Assembly: GCA_963920665.1 (NCBI GenBank)
Contig: OY987263.1
Span: 44,861,218-44,925,217, forward strand
Reading direction: 5' to 3'
DNA from: Straminergon stramineum
Lineage: Eukaryota > Streptophyta > Bryopsida > Hypnales > Calliergonaceae
DNA length: 64,000 nt
Below are positions 24,324 through 37,748 of the stretch, one piece after another; position 1 is the stretch's first letter, and every line of letters starts with the position of its first letter. The notes below the pieces were generated by a model, which was given only the letters and a program-made list of their open reading frames with translations, had not been told where the DNA came from and did not search any database. The translations under genes were made by a program, and so were the position numbers.

Positions 24324-24547
24324 TTAACCCTCAAATGTCAACACGGACATTTTATATCTGATGGATGACAAAGAATCTCTCTATATAGGGTAGAACTACA
24401 ACTATTCATCCTTTGTCAGAATTTTGTAAGAAAAGTGTAGGTCTTCTATAGTAGTATGACTTCCAATGAATATTTTTGGATTTTAGAAAGTAGATGATGT
24501 CATATGGTACCAAAAAGGAGTATTTCCACGGTCACCTATCCATCCTT
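24324..24547 (+). mobile_element. ~230-bp MITE, copy C (tandem)
   Basis: Starts TTAACCCTCAAATGTC and repeats the interior order seen in copies A, B and D, ending ATTTCCACGGTCACCTATCC. A further left end, TTAACCCCTAAGTGC (from about 24547), begins a third, truncated unit that fades out by about 24600. The junctions share a single TTTAACCC, so B, C and the fragment form a head-to-tail array. Confidence 0.75.
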
Positions 24548-24600
24548 TAACCCCTAAGTGCTCTGACATCAATTTTCTGGATGATGAACAGATTGAAATT

Positions 24601-25454
24601 GGAATTTCATCCTCTTAACTACTTAGATGAAAGTTATTATAATTTGTGGAAATACTCTATCAAGTTGTTGTCCTATCTAAAGGTTAGATTTGGTATTTCT
24701 TGAGTACAAATTTTTCTAAAATTACAAATGTGGAAGTATATCAAGTGGTCAAATTGCATTGACTTTAGTTCAAAACTGGATTTTCCAAAATGAGGTCATA
24801 GATTTGAGAAACAAAATAATTTCAAGAAATCACCATGTGAAGAGAACCTCTGTCATTTCATAGCCATTCCAACAAATTTTATTCAAAAAATGATAATATT
24901 TTGCTAATAATCGAATTTAAAAGGAATTTTGGAATTTCTCTTCCAAATTTTATAAAAAAAAGATTGGTGATAGTAGTAGTGAATCTAAGTATACAAATGG
25001 ATCTACAAATCAAAATCTACAACTTTTATTCGTATATCAATTCAAAAATATCTTCCAAATTATAATTAATAATGATTTTTTTTTTAATTGTCAACTTTGG
25101 ATATGATTATGGACATGTAGGGGTTAGGTAGTGTTTTTTTTAGGTAATTAAGTGCCCAATTGCCTCAAAAAAGGGAGTAAATGTGTTAAAAAATGCTAGT
25201 TAGTCATCATGGCCGTGCACATTGTTGCCACAATATTTCCAGAACCTCATTTTATCCATCATGCAGAGCCAACACAAACAAATATTGCACACAAAAATTA
25301 CATATTTAAAATTGCATACTCATAATAGGCCTCATTCAATTCAAATCCACAAAATGAAGGAGCCAGGATATGTAGAACCTTCTTCAAACCTTCTTCAAAG
25401 AAAGGCCACATAACCATTTGTCTTGAAAACCAAAACCAAAAAAAAATATTAGGA
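24601..25454. other. AT-rich DNA, no gene seen
   Basis: No coding block, RNA gene or bounded element recognised between the tandem MITE array and MITE copy D. Confidence 0.5.
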
Positions 25455-25684
25455 TTAACCCTTAAATGTCAACATAGACATTTAGTGTCTAATGGATGAT
25501 AAGGAATCTTTCTATCTAGGACATAATTGCAACTATTCATCCTGGGAATTTTGTGCAAAAAGGAAAGATCTTCTACGGTACCTTGACCTCCAATGTGTAA
25601 TTTTTATTTTTTTAAAGTAAATGATGTCACACGGTTCCAAAAGGCATGATTTCCACGGTCACCAGTCCGTCCTTTAAGGGTTAA
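25455..25684 (+). mobile_element. ~230-bp MITE, copy D (best preserved)
   Basis: Ends are a perfect 12-bp inverted repeat: TTAACCCTTAAA at the left and TTTAAGGGTTAA at the right. The interior has the family landmarks ATGGATGATAAGGAATC, AACTATTCATCCTGGGAATT, AAGTAAATGATGTCACACGG and ATTTCCACGGTCACCAGTCC. It is non-coding. It sits about 850 bp upstream of the COX14-like start codon, so it may lie near that gene's promoter. Confidence 0.85.
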
Positions 25685-25833
25685 GGGTTCAGTAACGAAG
25701 GATTTCGCGGCCAGATGGTAACCGACCCTGACATATCTTAAGCTTACGACAGAGCAGAGCAGAAGGTCCGGGCGAAGACAGCCTTCGGACACTCTCACTT
25801 CACTTCAGGCGACGCATGTGATCACTCCACATT

Positions 25834-25954
25834 TTGGCTTCCATCTCCTTGGCAATCGGAACTTCACCGCTCTCCGTGCTCGCTCTTCTATTCGTTGGCT
25901 TCTCCCTCACTTTGTCCAGCATCCCTACCATCTTCTTCGTCTTCGTTTTCGCAG
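25834..25954 (+). other. Putative leader exon of the COX14-like gene
   Basis: An open, hydrophobic frame starting MASISLAIGTSPL and ending at a good donor (GCAG then GTCAGT). It could splice to the acceptor at 26533. The joint is in frame, giving ...VFAGMAKFAD, so it could encode an N-terminal extension of about 41 residues. The COX14 family is normally short and starts near MAKFAD, so a 5' UTR exon is the simpler reading. Confidence 0.4.
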
Positions 25955-26535
25955 GTCAGTTGCCGCTACGCCATCCCTTCTTCCCTCTCGCATTGTTTGC
26001 TAAATTGTTTTCGTTCTCCGTTTCAGCCCCGTCATTTCCATGCTCTCTCCTCTTTCTTTCCCTCCCACCCTAGGGTTTTAGTTTCCTTCCCTCTCTCTTT
26101 CAGGCATTTCCCGTCTTCTCCCTCTCCCGTGCGACTTTGCGCTTTCTGACCTAAATCCCAGGACTTCCGTGAATGGGATTATGATGCACTCGGCATCTGT
26201 GAAATCCCCCGATTAGCCCAACATCTAGAAAATTCTCTGATGTGGCTCCGTTGCCAACTTCGCCTTCGTTCTCTCTAGGGCTTGTCAGTTCGGGGTTCCA
26301 TAACCGGCCGCGAGGGGCGTGAGGGCTCAGTCGGGTGAACTCAAATAGCAAAAGCGCAGGTGGGAACCTGAGAGTCTCGTAAGAAGGCAAGCAGTTGTGC
26401 AACCCGTGAGTGTCTAGCCAACTCAATTTTGACGCGATCAGTGAGACGCATCCGTAAGAGAAAGCCTAGAAGAGCTTACGTTGTCGTTTGTCGTTGATTT
26501 CACATGTTAAAGTTGACTCCTTGTGTTATGCAGGT

Positions 26536-26922
26536 ATGGCAAAGTTCGCGGATGTCGCATACAAGAGTGTGACAGCGGGCTTAGGGCTCGCTACTCTCTG
26601 GGTTGGGGGTAACCTAGTTTTCAACATCACTCGTGGCATCTCGTGGCATTATGCTCAAGAGAAGGTCTTGCTATTACCTTTGCCCTCGATTACGGTGTCT
26701 TGTGTTCACGATATTTAAAAGCCTGGCTGGAGGTAGCTCACTCTCAATGAGTGGCATAAATGCAATTCAGGTCTCAGTTTAATATTGGATAGAAGTACAG
26801 CACAGTCGTGTTACTTCTATAGACAACTTTTGCACAACAGCTTTTTGTAATTATGTTCGTTCCTGATGTTCGTTCTTGTTGGACAGCCGACTGGAGAGGT
26901 GGAAGCATCACAAAAAAGCTGA
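26536..26922 (+). CDS. COX14-like: COX14-like cytochrome c oxidase assembly protein
   Basis: COX14 proteins are tiny single-span mitochondrial inner-membrane proteins that help newly made COX1 enter complex IV assembly. Exon 26536-26664 encodes MAKFADVAYKSVTAGLGLAT and so on to a Trp-x-x-Ala-Gln end (WHYAQEK). Exon 26887-26922 adds PTGEVEASQKS and a stop, giving 54 aa; animal COX14 is about 57 aa. The shared pattern is Ala-Asp-x-x-Tyr-Lys at the N terminus, one membrane helix and Trp-x-x-Ala-Gln after it. The ATG is two bases inside the exon after the TGCAG acceptor, so the 5' leader is probably spliced. Without splicing at 26665 the frame reads on to a 60-residue product. The family call rests on a short match by eye. 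Confidence 0.6.
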
Positions 26923-29900
26923 ACAAATATTGATATGATCCGAACTGTCAGCATATCATGGCGAATTGTAGGCGATGGCACTCCTTGTCAGAGTTGAGAC
27001 CATAAGCGACCTTTTGTAGCACTGTTCAAAGAGGAACTGTTTTATATTCGGAGAGGCATATATATGGAGCACAGGCTCCTCAATATGCAAACACGTCCTG
27101 GGTAATAATGCCACCCACTATTCACAGATATCAATACACTTTTCTTTTGACCTCATCTGCAATCGATCATAGATTGACCAGGTTTTCTGGGGTGACATCT
27201 ATACTGAACAAGAACGCCTTTGTGGACTTCTCTGGTCCAAGTTCTTAATTGCAATGTTACCTTTATTGCCTGTGTAGCTTCTGCAGTGCGCACTTTTGAG
27301 CTGTTCAAAGGTCTTGCTTTAATGCATCAGCAGGTCTCATTGTGTTCTGTTTTCTGTACTGCTTCTGTGCCAAGTGTCAAGTTTGCAAGACACAAGTTTT
27401 TGGCATCCAATCATTCGATGGGCACTGACCAGGTTGGAGATGCAATTGCACTCGAACTTCTACAGTAGTGATCGCTATGCCAATTGACTTGCTCCAATTT
27501 GTTTCTTGATAGTTACGGCTGAACATACGGGGAGATGCACAGTATCATTGTTGCGAAAAATGGACACTTAACTCACTGATTGCATGTGACTCATACTGCG
27601 TACATGCGACTCATATCGTGCACAGTCGGGTGTCATGGTTGACCTGAAGATGGAGAGGAATTGGTCACGAGAGAGTTTTAAGAATTCCTAAATTTCCTCC
27701 GCAGTTTAGGACGCAGAAATGCAGTGTAAACATAGCCTGGTAATTAATTTTTTAGTTTATTTGTTTTGGGTGAACAATGAAATATGATTGTAAGATCTCA
27801 AAGTCAGTGCCACAACTAACTAGAAAAACCTTCAGCCAAAATTTCTTTGGGATTCACTATCATAATAAATGAATTTGGACCTCATACCCACAATGTGCTT
27901 GTATGTTCATAGATTTGCAGATTAGGAATTTGGTAATCCTCATGTGATCCACTTTTTAGATTATAATCATTTGCACCCATTTTTTATAAACCTTATACTC
28001 CCTTTGTCCAGTAAAGTTAGTTCTTTTTTAAGTAATGATTAGTAATGAAAGTGTTTAGTGATTTGGTAACAATTTTTCAATGCATGTTACAATTGAATGA
28101 TTCTATAGTGAATGTGCAATGTGTCCTTTCAAGTGCAAAAGAGGTGAATGTGGCTATTAATTGCAATAAAGGAAAGATCAAAAAGTAGGGGGTTGTAGTA
28201 GATACAAAGTGACATAAATGAAGATAGGCTTTATTGAGAAGGGAGACTTCGTACAAAACTTTGTTGCTTGCTCTGTATGTTTAGATTTGCATGATATCAA
28301 CTGGGAATTAGGGCTTTTTTTTCATTTTTTATGAAGTGCCAAAGTAGCAATATAAAATGTTATAATGGCACTCCAAATTTCAACATTCATCCACATATTG
28401 GATAGAAAATATCATATCAAATGTCCATAATTCTATTTTCATCCACAATTGGGCGATTTCATCCAAGATTTTTTTTCAGTTCAAAGTTTTTTGGTGAAAA
28501 ACTTCATAAATTTTTAACTTTTTTTAGCCAAATTATTTTTTCTGGTGCAATCTCGCACCATAAAGCCAAAAATAAAGCCCTGCTTGGAATTCCATAGATT
28601 TAATTAAAAATTCAATGCCGCTTGGTTTTTAGTCCAATCAACTTCAAATTGTTGTAAGAAAGTTCAATTTTTAGAATTTCTGGATCTATAAAAAGGAAAA
28701 TAAACTAGATTTTTTGTGCTTCATTTTATAAGTTAATGTCAAAAATAAATCAAACCATCTTCAACCCTAAAATCAAGGCTAAAATATATTGCTAAAAAGA
28801 CAAGTAATTCAAAACAAAAGACAAAAAAGGAATTAGTATTATGAGACAAAGGGAGCAATTGCATATATATGATGTGGAATCAATTACACTACACTAAATT
28901 ATCCAATTAGTATGTATGACACTTATCTATTCAAGTCACACTACATTAAACTAGTGTGATAGAAACTCCTTAGAAAGCTTTCGTATTTCCAATTGTTTAA
29001 AGAAGCAAGTCAAAGTTGGAAAATAACTATGGGTGTGATTGTGTAATTTGATATCTTTTCGTTGAGGCGTCATTCCTTAGTGTGATAGTTTGTTTCTCCA
29101 TGGAATGAAGTGTTCCCTCCTTGTTCCCCCCCAAAATAAAAAGAGAAAAATGAGGAGACTCAATGAGTTTAGATGAATAAATTCTTCCACCTTTGATGTT
29201 TGATAGGAGAATTCCTGCCCTTATGGGCTCAAACAAGGGCCTCTCTTCTAAGTAGTAGGATTGGTTGTTGTCTCTTTGCTATGAGAGTTGTGATCTTCAT
29301 CCAATTGAAATATAAAGTAAGAAGTAAGGTTAGAAGTCCTATTTACATTACAATTCAAAAGCCACTCTATTTGCATCACTATGTATCACTAGAGTACATT
29401 TGAAGGTTTGAAATGTACACTATAGATACATAATGGCCACGAAGTAGCACAAATAGTTATATGGTGCAAATAGGATCTCCTACCTAAAGCTTGTGTACCA
29501 TTGCATTGTTGTAAGGAGCTACCAAAATGGCCTTCAATTGTCAATTTGCAACTCATACTAGTGTAGAAACGATAAAATAGTAACGAAACTTCTCCACATG
29601 GTGCAAAGGCTATACACTCTAGAATGGGCACAATTCTGCATCCAAATACAACATTATGTATACGTGTAAATTTTAGTTGTTTTGATTTTATGCAAATACA
29701 TACAAACATATTTTTTTTTGCATATTTGGTCACATTTGGATGCTATGTTTAGAACCATGAAAATACAACATATAAGAGACGTCATGTATTTTTATCTCCT
29801 CACCTTTGGAATTAAATGCTTCCAAGTGTGCAAAAATAAAATAAAATAAATTATCATCACCTCATATCAACATATGTAATAGAAGTAGTTGCATCCTTAA

Positions 29901-32679
29901 CAATGTATGACGCACTTCTATGGGAATTGGTGTGGCATAGATAATGAAATTTGGATACTTTGGTAGCCATCCAATGCCCTCATTAGACATGGTCAAAGTC
30001 TTCTACAATCAATGCTTTGTAATGTCAATTTCAAAATTGTAGATGAATAATAGTTCCATGTCATTAGTATTGTCTATTGAGATCTTTCAAGTACATTTCA
30101 CACATTTTGACATTAGCCTAAAATCATCTAAGAATGTGATGTCAACTTTTATATGTTCGACTTAGGCAATTGTAATTGACCTAAAGTTGGTGTGGCATAT
30201 CATTGCCTTTTATGTACATGGTGAATACAACTAAGACAAGGTCATTGGAATTTCCAAGCAATTTTCTATTACTTCAAGGCATTGTGCACTTGATTGAAAA
30301 TCCCAAAGGTATTAATTAGGACTACATGCGCATAAGTAGAGATGCACTAAATGAGATGTTTATCATTCCAAATGACCAAGCATATCTTCCTTGAATCATA
30401 CATCATCGAATCTAGTGTGTCTTGAGAAATCTTGTTGAAGCCCTTGATGCCCTTGATTGTTGGAAGTATACAAAGGAAAGCTTGTAGTCTTGAGTGCATT
30501 AATTCTATGACACTCTAAATCCCAAAGAAAATAAATAATAGAGAGTAGTTGTCCATAATTATCATTTGTCTTTTGTGACGAAGACCTATAGCAAAATTCA
30601 TATACAATAACTTTGCAATCTAAAGTTATATACTCCCAATTTTATTTTATTTCCCTATTGTTTTGTGGCTTTGGCTACTACTGAAACATCAAAATTTGTG
30701 AAAACATGTGATGATGCATTAGCTAAGCTTCAAACCTAAGCCTTCACTGCTCGGATCTTTTGGCATATACAATCAAATGGCAATTGTGTACCTTTTATCA
30801 CAAATACATATAATTGTATATTCCATTGGGATTAACTCCTAAAAGACCAAGTGGTCAATGAATGACCAATTAAATATTCGGGCAAGTTCCTAAGATGTCA
30901 ATTTTCAATGGATCTTTTTGAAACTTTGACATAAGGTGTGGACATGTACCTCCTAAGATGACAATTTATTTATTTTTGGATCAATTGCCTAGATGAAAAG
31001 TTATGATGCCTGAAAATGTTCATGTAGCTTGGATAGTTAGGGAATCTTTTGTTGAACTCCACATCTACCTTTGAAATTGGGTGGATATGTAATTTATATA
31101 ATATAGGATAAAACTATCAAAAAGACATCCATGTATGGTTTAAAAATCTCATTATAAGAAGAGTTAAAGTCTATTGACCTTGTTGGGCAAGGTTGGAAGA
31201 GAACCTTCTCTTCTAACTTCAAATACAATAATCTTTCAATCCACTTGGTCATAGTTTCTAGAATTTTTTTCTACACATTTTCATGATAGTCTAGTACAAA
31301 TTTGCAAAATTGAACTTAAAAATAAAAATAGAAACTGTGAAAATTTATTCTCACTAACCTAAAAAGTTATAGTTTTGACAATTTATGCCCCAAATGTGCT
31401 ATGATATTTTAGGGTTAATTGAATGTCATTTCTCAATTAGAGTGTTTGAATTATTGTATCATAGTCTCCCACATAGTGTAGATGCAACCTACCATTGACA
31501 TCTAATGCCAAATTTGTAATGTAGAGATATCCTCCTAACATAAGAATTCAAAGGAAATCTTTGCATGTATTCCCTACTATGAATGATATTTTTATTTTTC
31601 CTATATGATTTTGCATTTGGTTGACCCTTCAATCAAATAACTTGCAACATCCCATATTTATTAGACATTGGATCCCTTTTCTACCATTGAAAAATGTAAC
31701 ATGCTAACATCTAAACTTCAATTAGAACTTTAGTAAAGAGTTTTTGATTTTTTGATGAATAAAAAAATATTAGTCTTAACATGACTTCGAGTACTTGTCA
31801 AAAAGGACTGAACTAAGGCATATGACCCATTTGCAACCACTTAAGCAATTACACATATATGGACTGCAGAATTCTCGAGTGGGGAAATTTTCCTGTATAT
31901 AGAAATAGATTTGGGAAGGATTCCATATTTTTTCATAATTTTATTTCTCAAAACATAATTACTACGAATTTTTTAGCTTAAGATTTTGTTCGACCCATAT
32001 TGGTCATATAGGTTTTTGTATTTCCAACTAGGGGTTAGTTGCAACATCGACCAAGGGCTTGTTGCAATATTGATAGTCCCGTAGTCAATCATAATGTGCC
32101 ACAACTACATTGGGAACTGTGCCACAATTAATCACCATTCCAAACTACCTAATTTGAAAGAAATATAATTTACATGGCAGAAATAGGGGGGTGATTGGAA
32201 AGGGGGCACCTCCCTTACCTATATTTAATAGTTTAGCTTTAAAAAACAGTAGCTACAAAGAAGTTACAAAACAAATTTTATTGTGTCTAACCCCTTTTTT
32301 GGTACCTTGAGTGTGTGATTTGACCCTAGTGTTGATTACTCTTGGGGGAGTGCTACTACAACCAGTTGCTAGAAAGTGAAGCCGGGATTCCTATTTGTGG
32401 TGTTCAAGCTCAAGTTTTGGCTGTGAGGGTGCAAATAAAGAAATGAGATGGAGTGGCAGTTGGAAATGACAAACATGAACAGGTGATGTGAATATTGCAC
32501 AACCATTCTTGGTAATCAAATTAATTGTGTAGTCAGTCGAATTGTTATTTGAATTAGTAGATGAGTAAACGGGATATTGTTTGGAGTTATGAGAATAAGA
32601 ATTTGTTAGAAATTAGAAAGTATCAAGGTGTTGGGGATAAGAGACAGTGTAGAACTGGGACTCTGGGAGAGTCTGGGTT
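26923..32679. other. Long AT-rich intergenic region, no gene seen
   Basis: The first few hundred bases may be the 3' UTR of the COX14-like gene. The remaining roughly 5 kb is AT-rich with frequent stops. Short open frames (27220-27468, 29389-29733) show no domain. I could not bound any transposon here. Confidence 0.5.
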
Positions 32680-33950
32680 GTACAAATTGTCCAACCAACC
32701 ATCCATAAATGAGTCCGTTGAAGTTGATAAACTGGGTTGGATTTTGGGAAATTTGATGATGTCTGTTGACATCGTAATTGGTTGTTTGGAAACATATGTT
32801 TAGAGAATCTTAGAACTGGCAGTTGAACAAATTATCCAATTGGAATCCAATTGTGTAACTGGGTAAGTGTTTTAGTTTTACTGATGAGAGAATTGGGACA
32901 TGATAATTAAAGTTGTTTGGTGACATTGAGCTTGACAACTTGTTTTTGTTGTGGTTGTTGTGTTGTGAGAATTGTAAACTGGAGGAAGCAAATGGAAGGA
33001 TAGTGGGTATTTCGGAGACAATTTGTGGATTCTATGGTTTGTTTGGGTTGGAGTGCATGGCTGTGTGATCACTTTGTGCTTGTTTGCATTCAATCATAAT
33101 CTGTGAATTTCATGATTAACTGGTTTTGGCTATGCATAAATGTGTAAATTATGGATGTTGTAACAAATTGTGGGGTTCCACTCATGAGAATGGACTGGGC
33201 ATTGGATTAAGTCAGCCTGTGAATAGGACAATTTGTAGAATGGTGGAATATTAAGTGACTGCTGGGGTTTTTAGACAAGTCGTGGTAGAGTCCATTGTTA
33301 GAAATCTGGTCAGATTGCAATATTGGAGACACTAGTTTGTTAAGGTCAGGAATGTGGGTAAATTACTTATATTCTGGTTAAGCATGACTGAATGGGTGAT
33401 AAACAAATGGTCACGGGATGGATTGGGAATTGTAAACCAAACTGAGTTAGTACTTTAGACAAATTCTTTTGATAGGGTGAGCATATGATGGGGAAATATA
33501 AACCATTTTTTTCTTCTCTATGTCTAGGTGTTGTTAATTATATGGTTGTAAGCTATAGTAACAAGTGATAAACAAATTGTGTACCACCTCAGTTCCAGTC
33601 TTTGTAGAATGAGTCATTTGAACTACTGGTCTTCTCTGTCTAAGCATTGACAGTCATTGAAGGGTGATAACAAATTGTTTGATTATGTGCAGCATGAATA
33701 ATAAAAGAATTTGCATTATACACACTCAAGCCCTGCATTAGATTAGATAGAAGACAAATTGTCATTCATAGGACTGAGATTGATTTCTAACTCAAACTAA
33801 TTTGTGATTAGGCTAGCTAAGTAGTGATGGAGACAAATTGTTTTAGTAAAACTTATCAGTTCCAGTAATTCATGCATGATATAAATATAATTATTAATAT
33901 TGCACCTAAGTAGGTCCTAGAGCATTTGCAAGACAAATTATTGTGTAACC
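32680..33950. repeat. Spaced ACAAATTGT-type motif array
   Basis: A near-palindromic word ACAAATTGT / ACAATTTGT, often preceded by GATA or GAG, recurs about 13 times over 1.3 kb. Examples lie near 32684, 33017, 33160, 33228, 33570, 33670, 33753 and 33830, with weaker forms near 32826, 32937, 33275, 33457 and 33930. Spacing varies from about 50 to 140 bp. The DNA between is only loosely similar, so this may be a very eroded satellite of ~100-bp units or a cluster of binding-site-like words. Confidence 0.45.
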
Positions 33951-34764
33951 TTGACTATTTGTCTTAAGAAGATAACCCCTAGCTCACTAGATAGGACCAA
34001 TATTGTAGTTATGCATCCATAGTATTATTAAATGACTGACCACAAAATTACACCTAGAAAATAAGAGTGGAAATATAGTTGGAATAGTATTTCATGAGTT
34101 ATATGTTATTTTTGTATTATTCCCATTATAAATCAAAATACAAGTGACTTTAGCTACAACATGTTAGACTATTTGATAATTCCCTAGACATTAAAAACCA
34201 CTATATTTAGTAAGTCTTAGATTTCGTGAAGTAGGCAATAATTTACCCATTTTCATCTATTAAGATTGTCTCTAATCTAGCACAATGTTTTATCCCTATA
34301 AGAATGAGTCTCGTTATTTGATGGCTCTAAAATAATAAAAAAGATCAGATTCAATTATTTTGCTTAACCCTAAAGGATTGTTGTATTTTGAGGTACAATA
34401 TTGCTTCAAAATCCTCTTACCAAAGCAAGGCAAAATCTTCATCAATATTTATTCTTTAATATCTTCAATCATAGGATCCTTTAGTTAACTTGTTCAAGTA
34501 CATACTCAAAAAAGTTTCAAAGTCAAAACCCTTACCAATCATAATGCTAAAATTTCAAAAAGAAGTATTTTCAACTCTTCTCAAATGATTAGCATTAGAG
34601 GAATTGAGGGGGGCTAAAGGGCTGCATGTTCTCTTGGGTTCCCAAACCTAGGAGAATTTTGATATTTTTTAATTGATGTTTCAAATTTTGATATTTTGTC
34701 TAGTAGAAAAAAGGATTTTCTATTTCTATTTTCATTTTCAAAAAATTTGATGTAAAAATCAAAA
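33951..34764. other. AT-rich DNA, no gene seen
   Basis: No coding block, RNA gene or bounded repeat recognised. Confidence 0.45.
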
Positions 34765-36010
34765 TTAACCCCTAAAGAAACATTGTCCCCTTAGGAGACA
34801 AAATGGATTTGGGATAGGTTCTTATGACCTCAATTTCTAGTGAAACTTTTTGAAACTTTCTCATAAGATAGAAAAACTCATTAATATCTTCTTAGGAATA
34901 TTATTTTTCTTTCAATTGCTAACTAGGAGCATAAGTTATATCACAAAAAGTGTAGAACCAAACTTGGTAGGCAACAAAAAAAATATTGCAAAAAGTCAAA
35001 ATTATTTTAAAAAATTATTTTCCTGAAATGTTATATTTATTCCTATATATGAAGCATTGATTCATTATATTTGGACTAGTATTGAGAAAGTGAATTCCTA
35101 AATGCCCAAGCCTTTCCAAGTGTGTTTTTCCTATGAGCAGAGACTTATAGTTAAATCTCCAATAAAGCAAGTTGAATTCTTTTCAAAATTTAATCATATA
35201 GATGTTTAAAAGGCTTGCTCATTAGTATGCATGCATTTGAGTTTTGAGTGTGAAATTGCATTTGAGTTGTGAGATTATAACTAAAGAAATTTATGTATCC
35301 TATTTTTAGTATGTTGTCCCTCCCCACAATGTTTGAAAAATGTGCATATAAGATTTTTTTGTATTAGAGATGGCATGAACAACTAGACATTGTATTAGCA
35401 TATATATTGATATGCATTTCCAAAAATCTTAGATTCAAATGAAGTGCTATCAAACTCATTACACAATCCACCTTGCAATTGTTGAAATGTAATATCTTTT
35501 AAAGTAGAAAAGGAAAATAACTCCAAATTAACACTTGCATGTTTAAATTTTCAATGGTAAAAATCATGAAAATGCTTTACACTTTCCATTGGGACCATTT
35601 TCAAAGCAGATTTTAGATCTCAAATCAAGAGAATTTGTTAACCTTTGTTCAAAGCTATGAAATCAAGTAAAATTCACAAGCTTTATTCTTCCACTAATGG
35701 TGCATGTATGCCTTTCAAGTACTCTCAAAAATCAAATATTTACCTTTTTCACTAAAATTAAAGAAAAGCCTTCAATACTACTATGAAAAATTCCACAAAT
35801 GGTGGTCAAAGTCATTTAAAATTACAAGCCAATGTTCAAAAAAACTTTCTTGTTCAAACTTTGAATGCTAATATTGACTTCGAATCTATATGCTCAAAAT
35901 TCATGAAATTTTACCACATCATCTCAAACAAGTGAAGTACGAGATCTTATAGTTAGATTCTAAGAAAAAATTGTTTTCTTGGGCAAGAGTTTATAGCTAT
36001 GTGCAAAAAA
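34765..36010 (+). repeat. Old dispersed repeat, left copy
   Basis: Begins AACCCCTAAAGAAACATTGT. It matches, with many differences, the reverse complement of 44090-44995. Shared landmarks in the same order are TTTGAAACTTT, GATAGAAAAA, GATTCATT..TTTGGACT and GATCTTATAGTTAGAT. Words of the last type recur at about 36575 and 36995, so the family may extend further right. There is no coding capacity. It is probably a decayed transposon of unknown class. Confidence 0.5.
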
Positions 36011-37748
36011 GTGCATTATTCTCAACCCAAGCTGTCTTTTGGTTGCTTTTTGGTCGCATATGATTAGGAATTGTTTTCAAGGAAATAGTTTCTATAAAGA
36101 ATTGTGATGTTTAGTTTAACTTTGATAATTCATAATAAAGACATGTCTAATCCAAAAATTTCATTTTTTTTTTTGGGATATTCTTGATTTTCAATTGCTA
36201 ATACTACACGAGTACTATAAAAATGCTTTTCCTTGAAAAAAGTGCCTCCAAAAAGGTTAAATGACTTATTTAGATGGTTTAAAGTATTTTCCCCTTACTT
36301 TGGCATATGATTGATGACACATTAAAGTAAAAGCAAGTGCTCTTTTGGTACTATAATTGCTTCAATAAACTTGAAATGCAAAAATGAAGATTCTTTATTC
36401 ATTATTCTTACCGTGTTCATTAGGCTTTGTAGAAATGGTGTTGCCTTTGCTTCTATTGTAGCATATTAATTCCTAAAGTTCTTTGGGTGTTATTGAACGA
36501 AATGGCCCTAAAATAGCACATGTTCTAAATGAAGTAGATTAGTCAAATTTGTGATCTATTTTGCAACTTCTTATGATACAATCTTATATCTAACTTGAAT
36601 GTCTCATTAAGGAATAATTGAACCCAATAAGGGGTTGCTTCATAGAGCAAAAATTTGGATGGGAAATAGCCTTCTCAATTCACTAATTAGGCTAAGATTT
36701 GCATGATGGGTTCAAATATTCATCATGGTTATCCAATCTCCATTACCCAATCCATCTTCAAGATTTCTCGGCTTAGTGAGGGAGGATGGCTAGCACACGC
36801 CTTCGACAAATTTCCATATGCCAAATACCAAGTGTCCACTACCAACCTTTAGTGTTCTTACATGGTGATAGTAATGATGATGTGGACAACCTCATACTCT
36901 CCTCAATTAATACGAGGTAAAATTAGTGAGAAATATCAAAGCCTTTCAATGGATTCAATGACTTTTCCACCAATCTCTTTTGCAACTATTAATCACATGA
37001 TCTTATACCTAACTTGAATGTCTACTTCTTTACCAATTCTTGAGTCTAATTCCTTAGCATCTCCAAGATCATATTAATATTAATGTTCAAAGTTATACAA
37101 TAAGTTTTTTCAATCATTCTGAAAGGCGAATTTTCAACTTTTCAACTTTTAGGAAGAAATGCTTATCTTTTACTTCTAGAGGAATTTGATATTAAATTAA
37201 AAGATTGACTCAAAAATATAGAAAACAAAACTCAAGAAATTTTCATTTTCATTTTTATTTTGTCAATAATCATTATGTATAAGGGGCGTATAAGATAATA
37301 CAATAAATTGAATTGCTAACATCAAACTGAAACAAGCCAATTCCAATGGTGAAAACATATTAGAAAACTTTTTTGAAATCTTATATACTTTTTTTGTTTT
37401 CAAAATTGTGAAAATTGAGTTAAAGAAATAAGCCTCATAGTTATTTTGGAAGTACAAATTTTAACATTGCCTCCCAAAAGAATTCCTCACATGTTTTACC
37501 TCACTCATTAGAATGGAATGAATAAAAGTTTTCCTTATAGATAAGGATCTATTCTACAAGATTTTTTTTCAATTTTAAGGAAATTCTTTTTTAGTTGTTC
37601 AAAATTTCTCTAAATAGTAATCATAAATCTATAACCACAAACTTGTTTCTTTTGCAAATTGACTCTTTGAAAAGCTAAAAGAAATATCCACACTACATAA
37701 AAATTTCAAGAAATATCATCAAAAATTGCATTCATAGGAGACTAACTA
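36011..37748. other. AT-rich DNA, no gene seen
   Basis: No gene recognised. Two short stretches, near 36550-36610 and 36985-37025, share the words ATCTTATA(T/C)CTAACTTGAATGTC, which suggests a local duplication or a further fragment of the dispersed repeat. Confidence 0.45.

Noticed and set aside
32680..33950. CRISPR-like reading of the ACAAATTGT series
   Set aside because: The repeats are too short and variable, spacing is irregular, and the window is clearly plant nuclear DNA.
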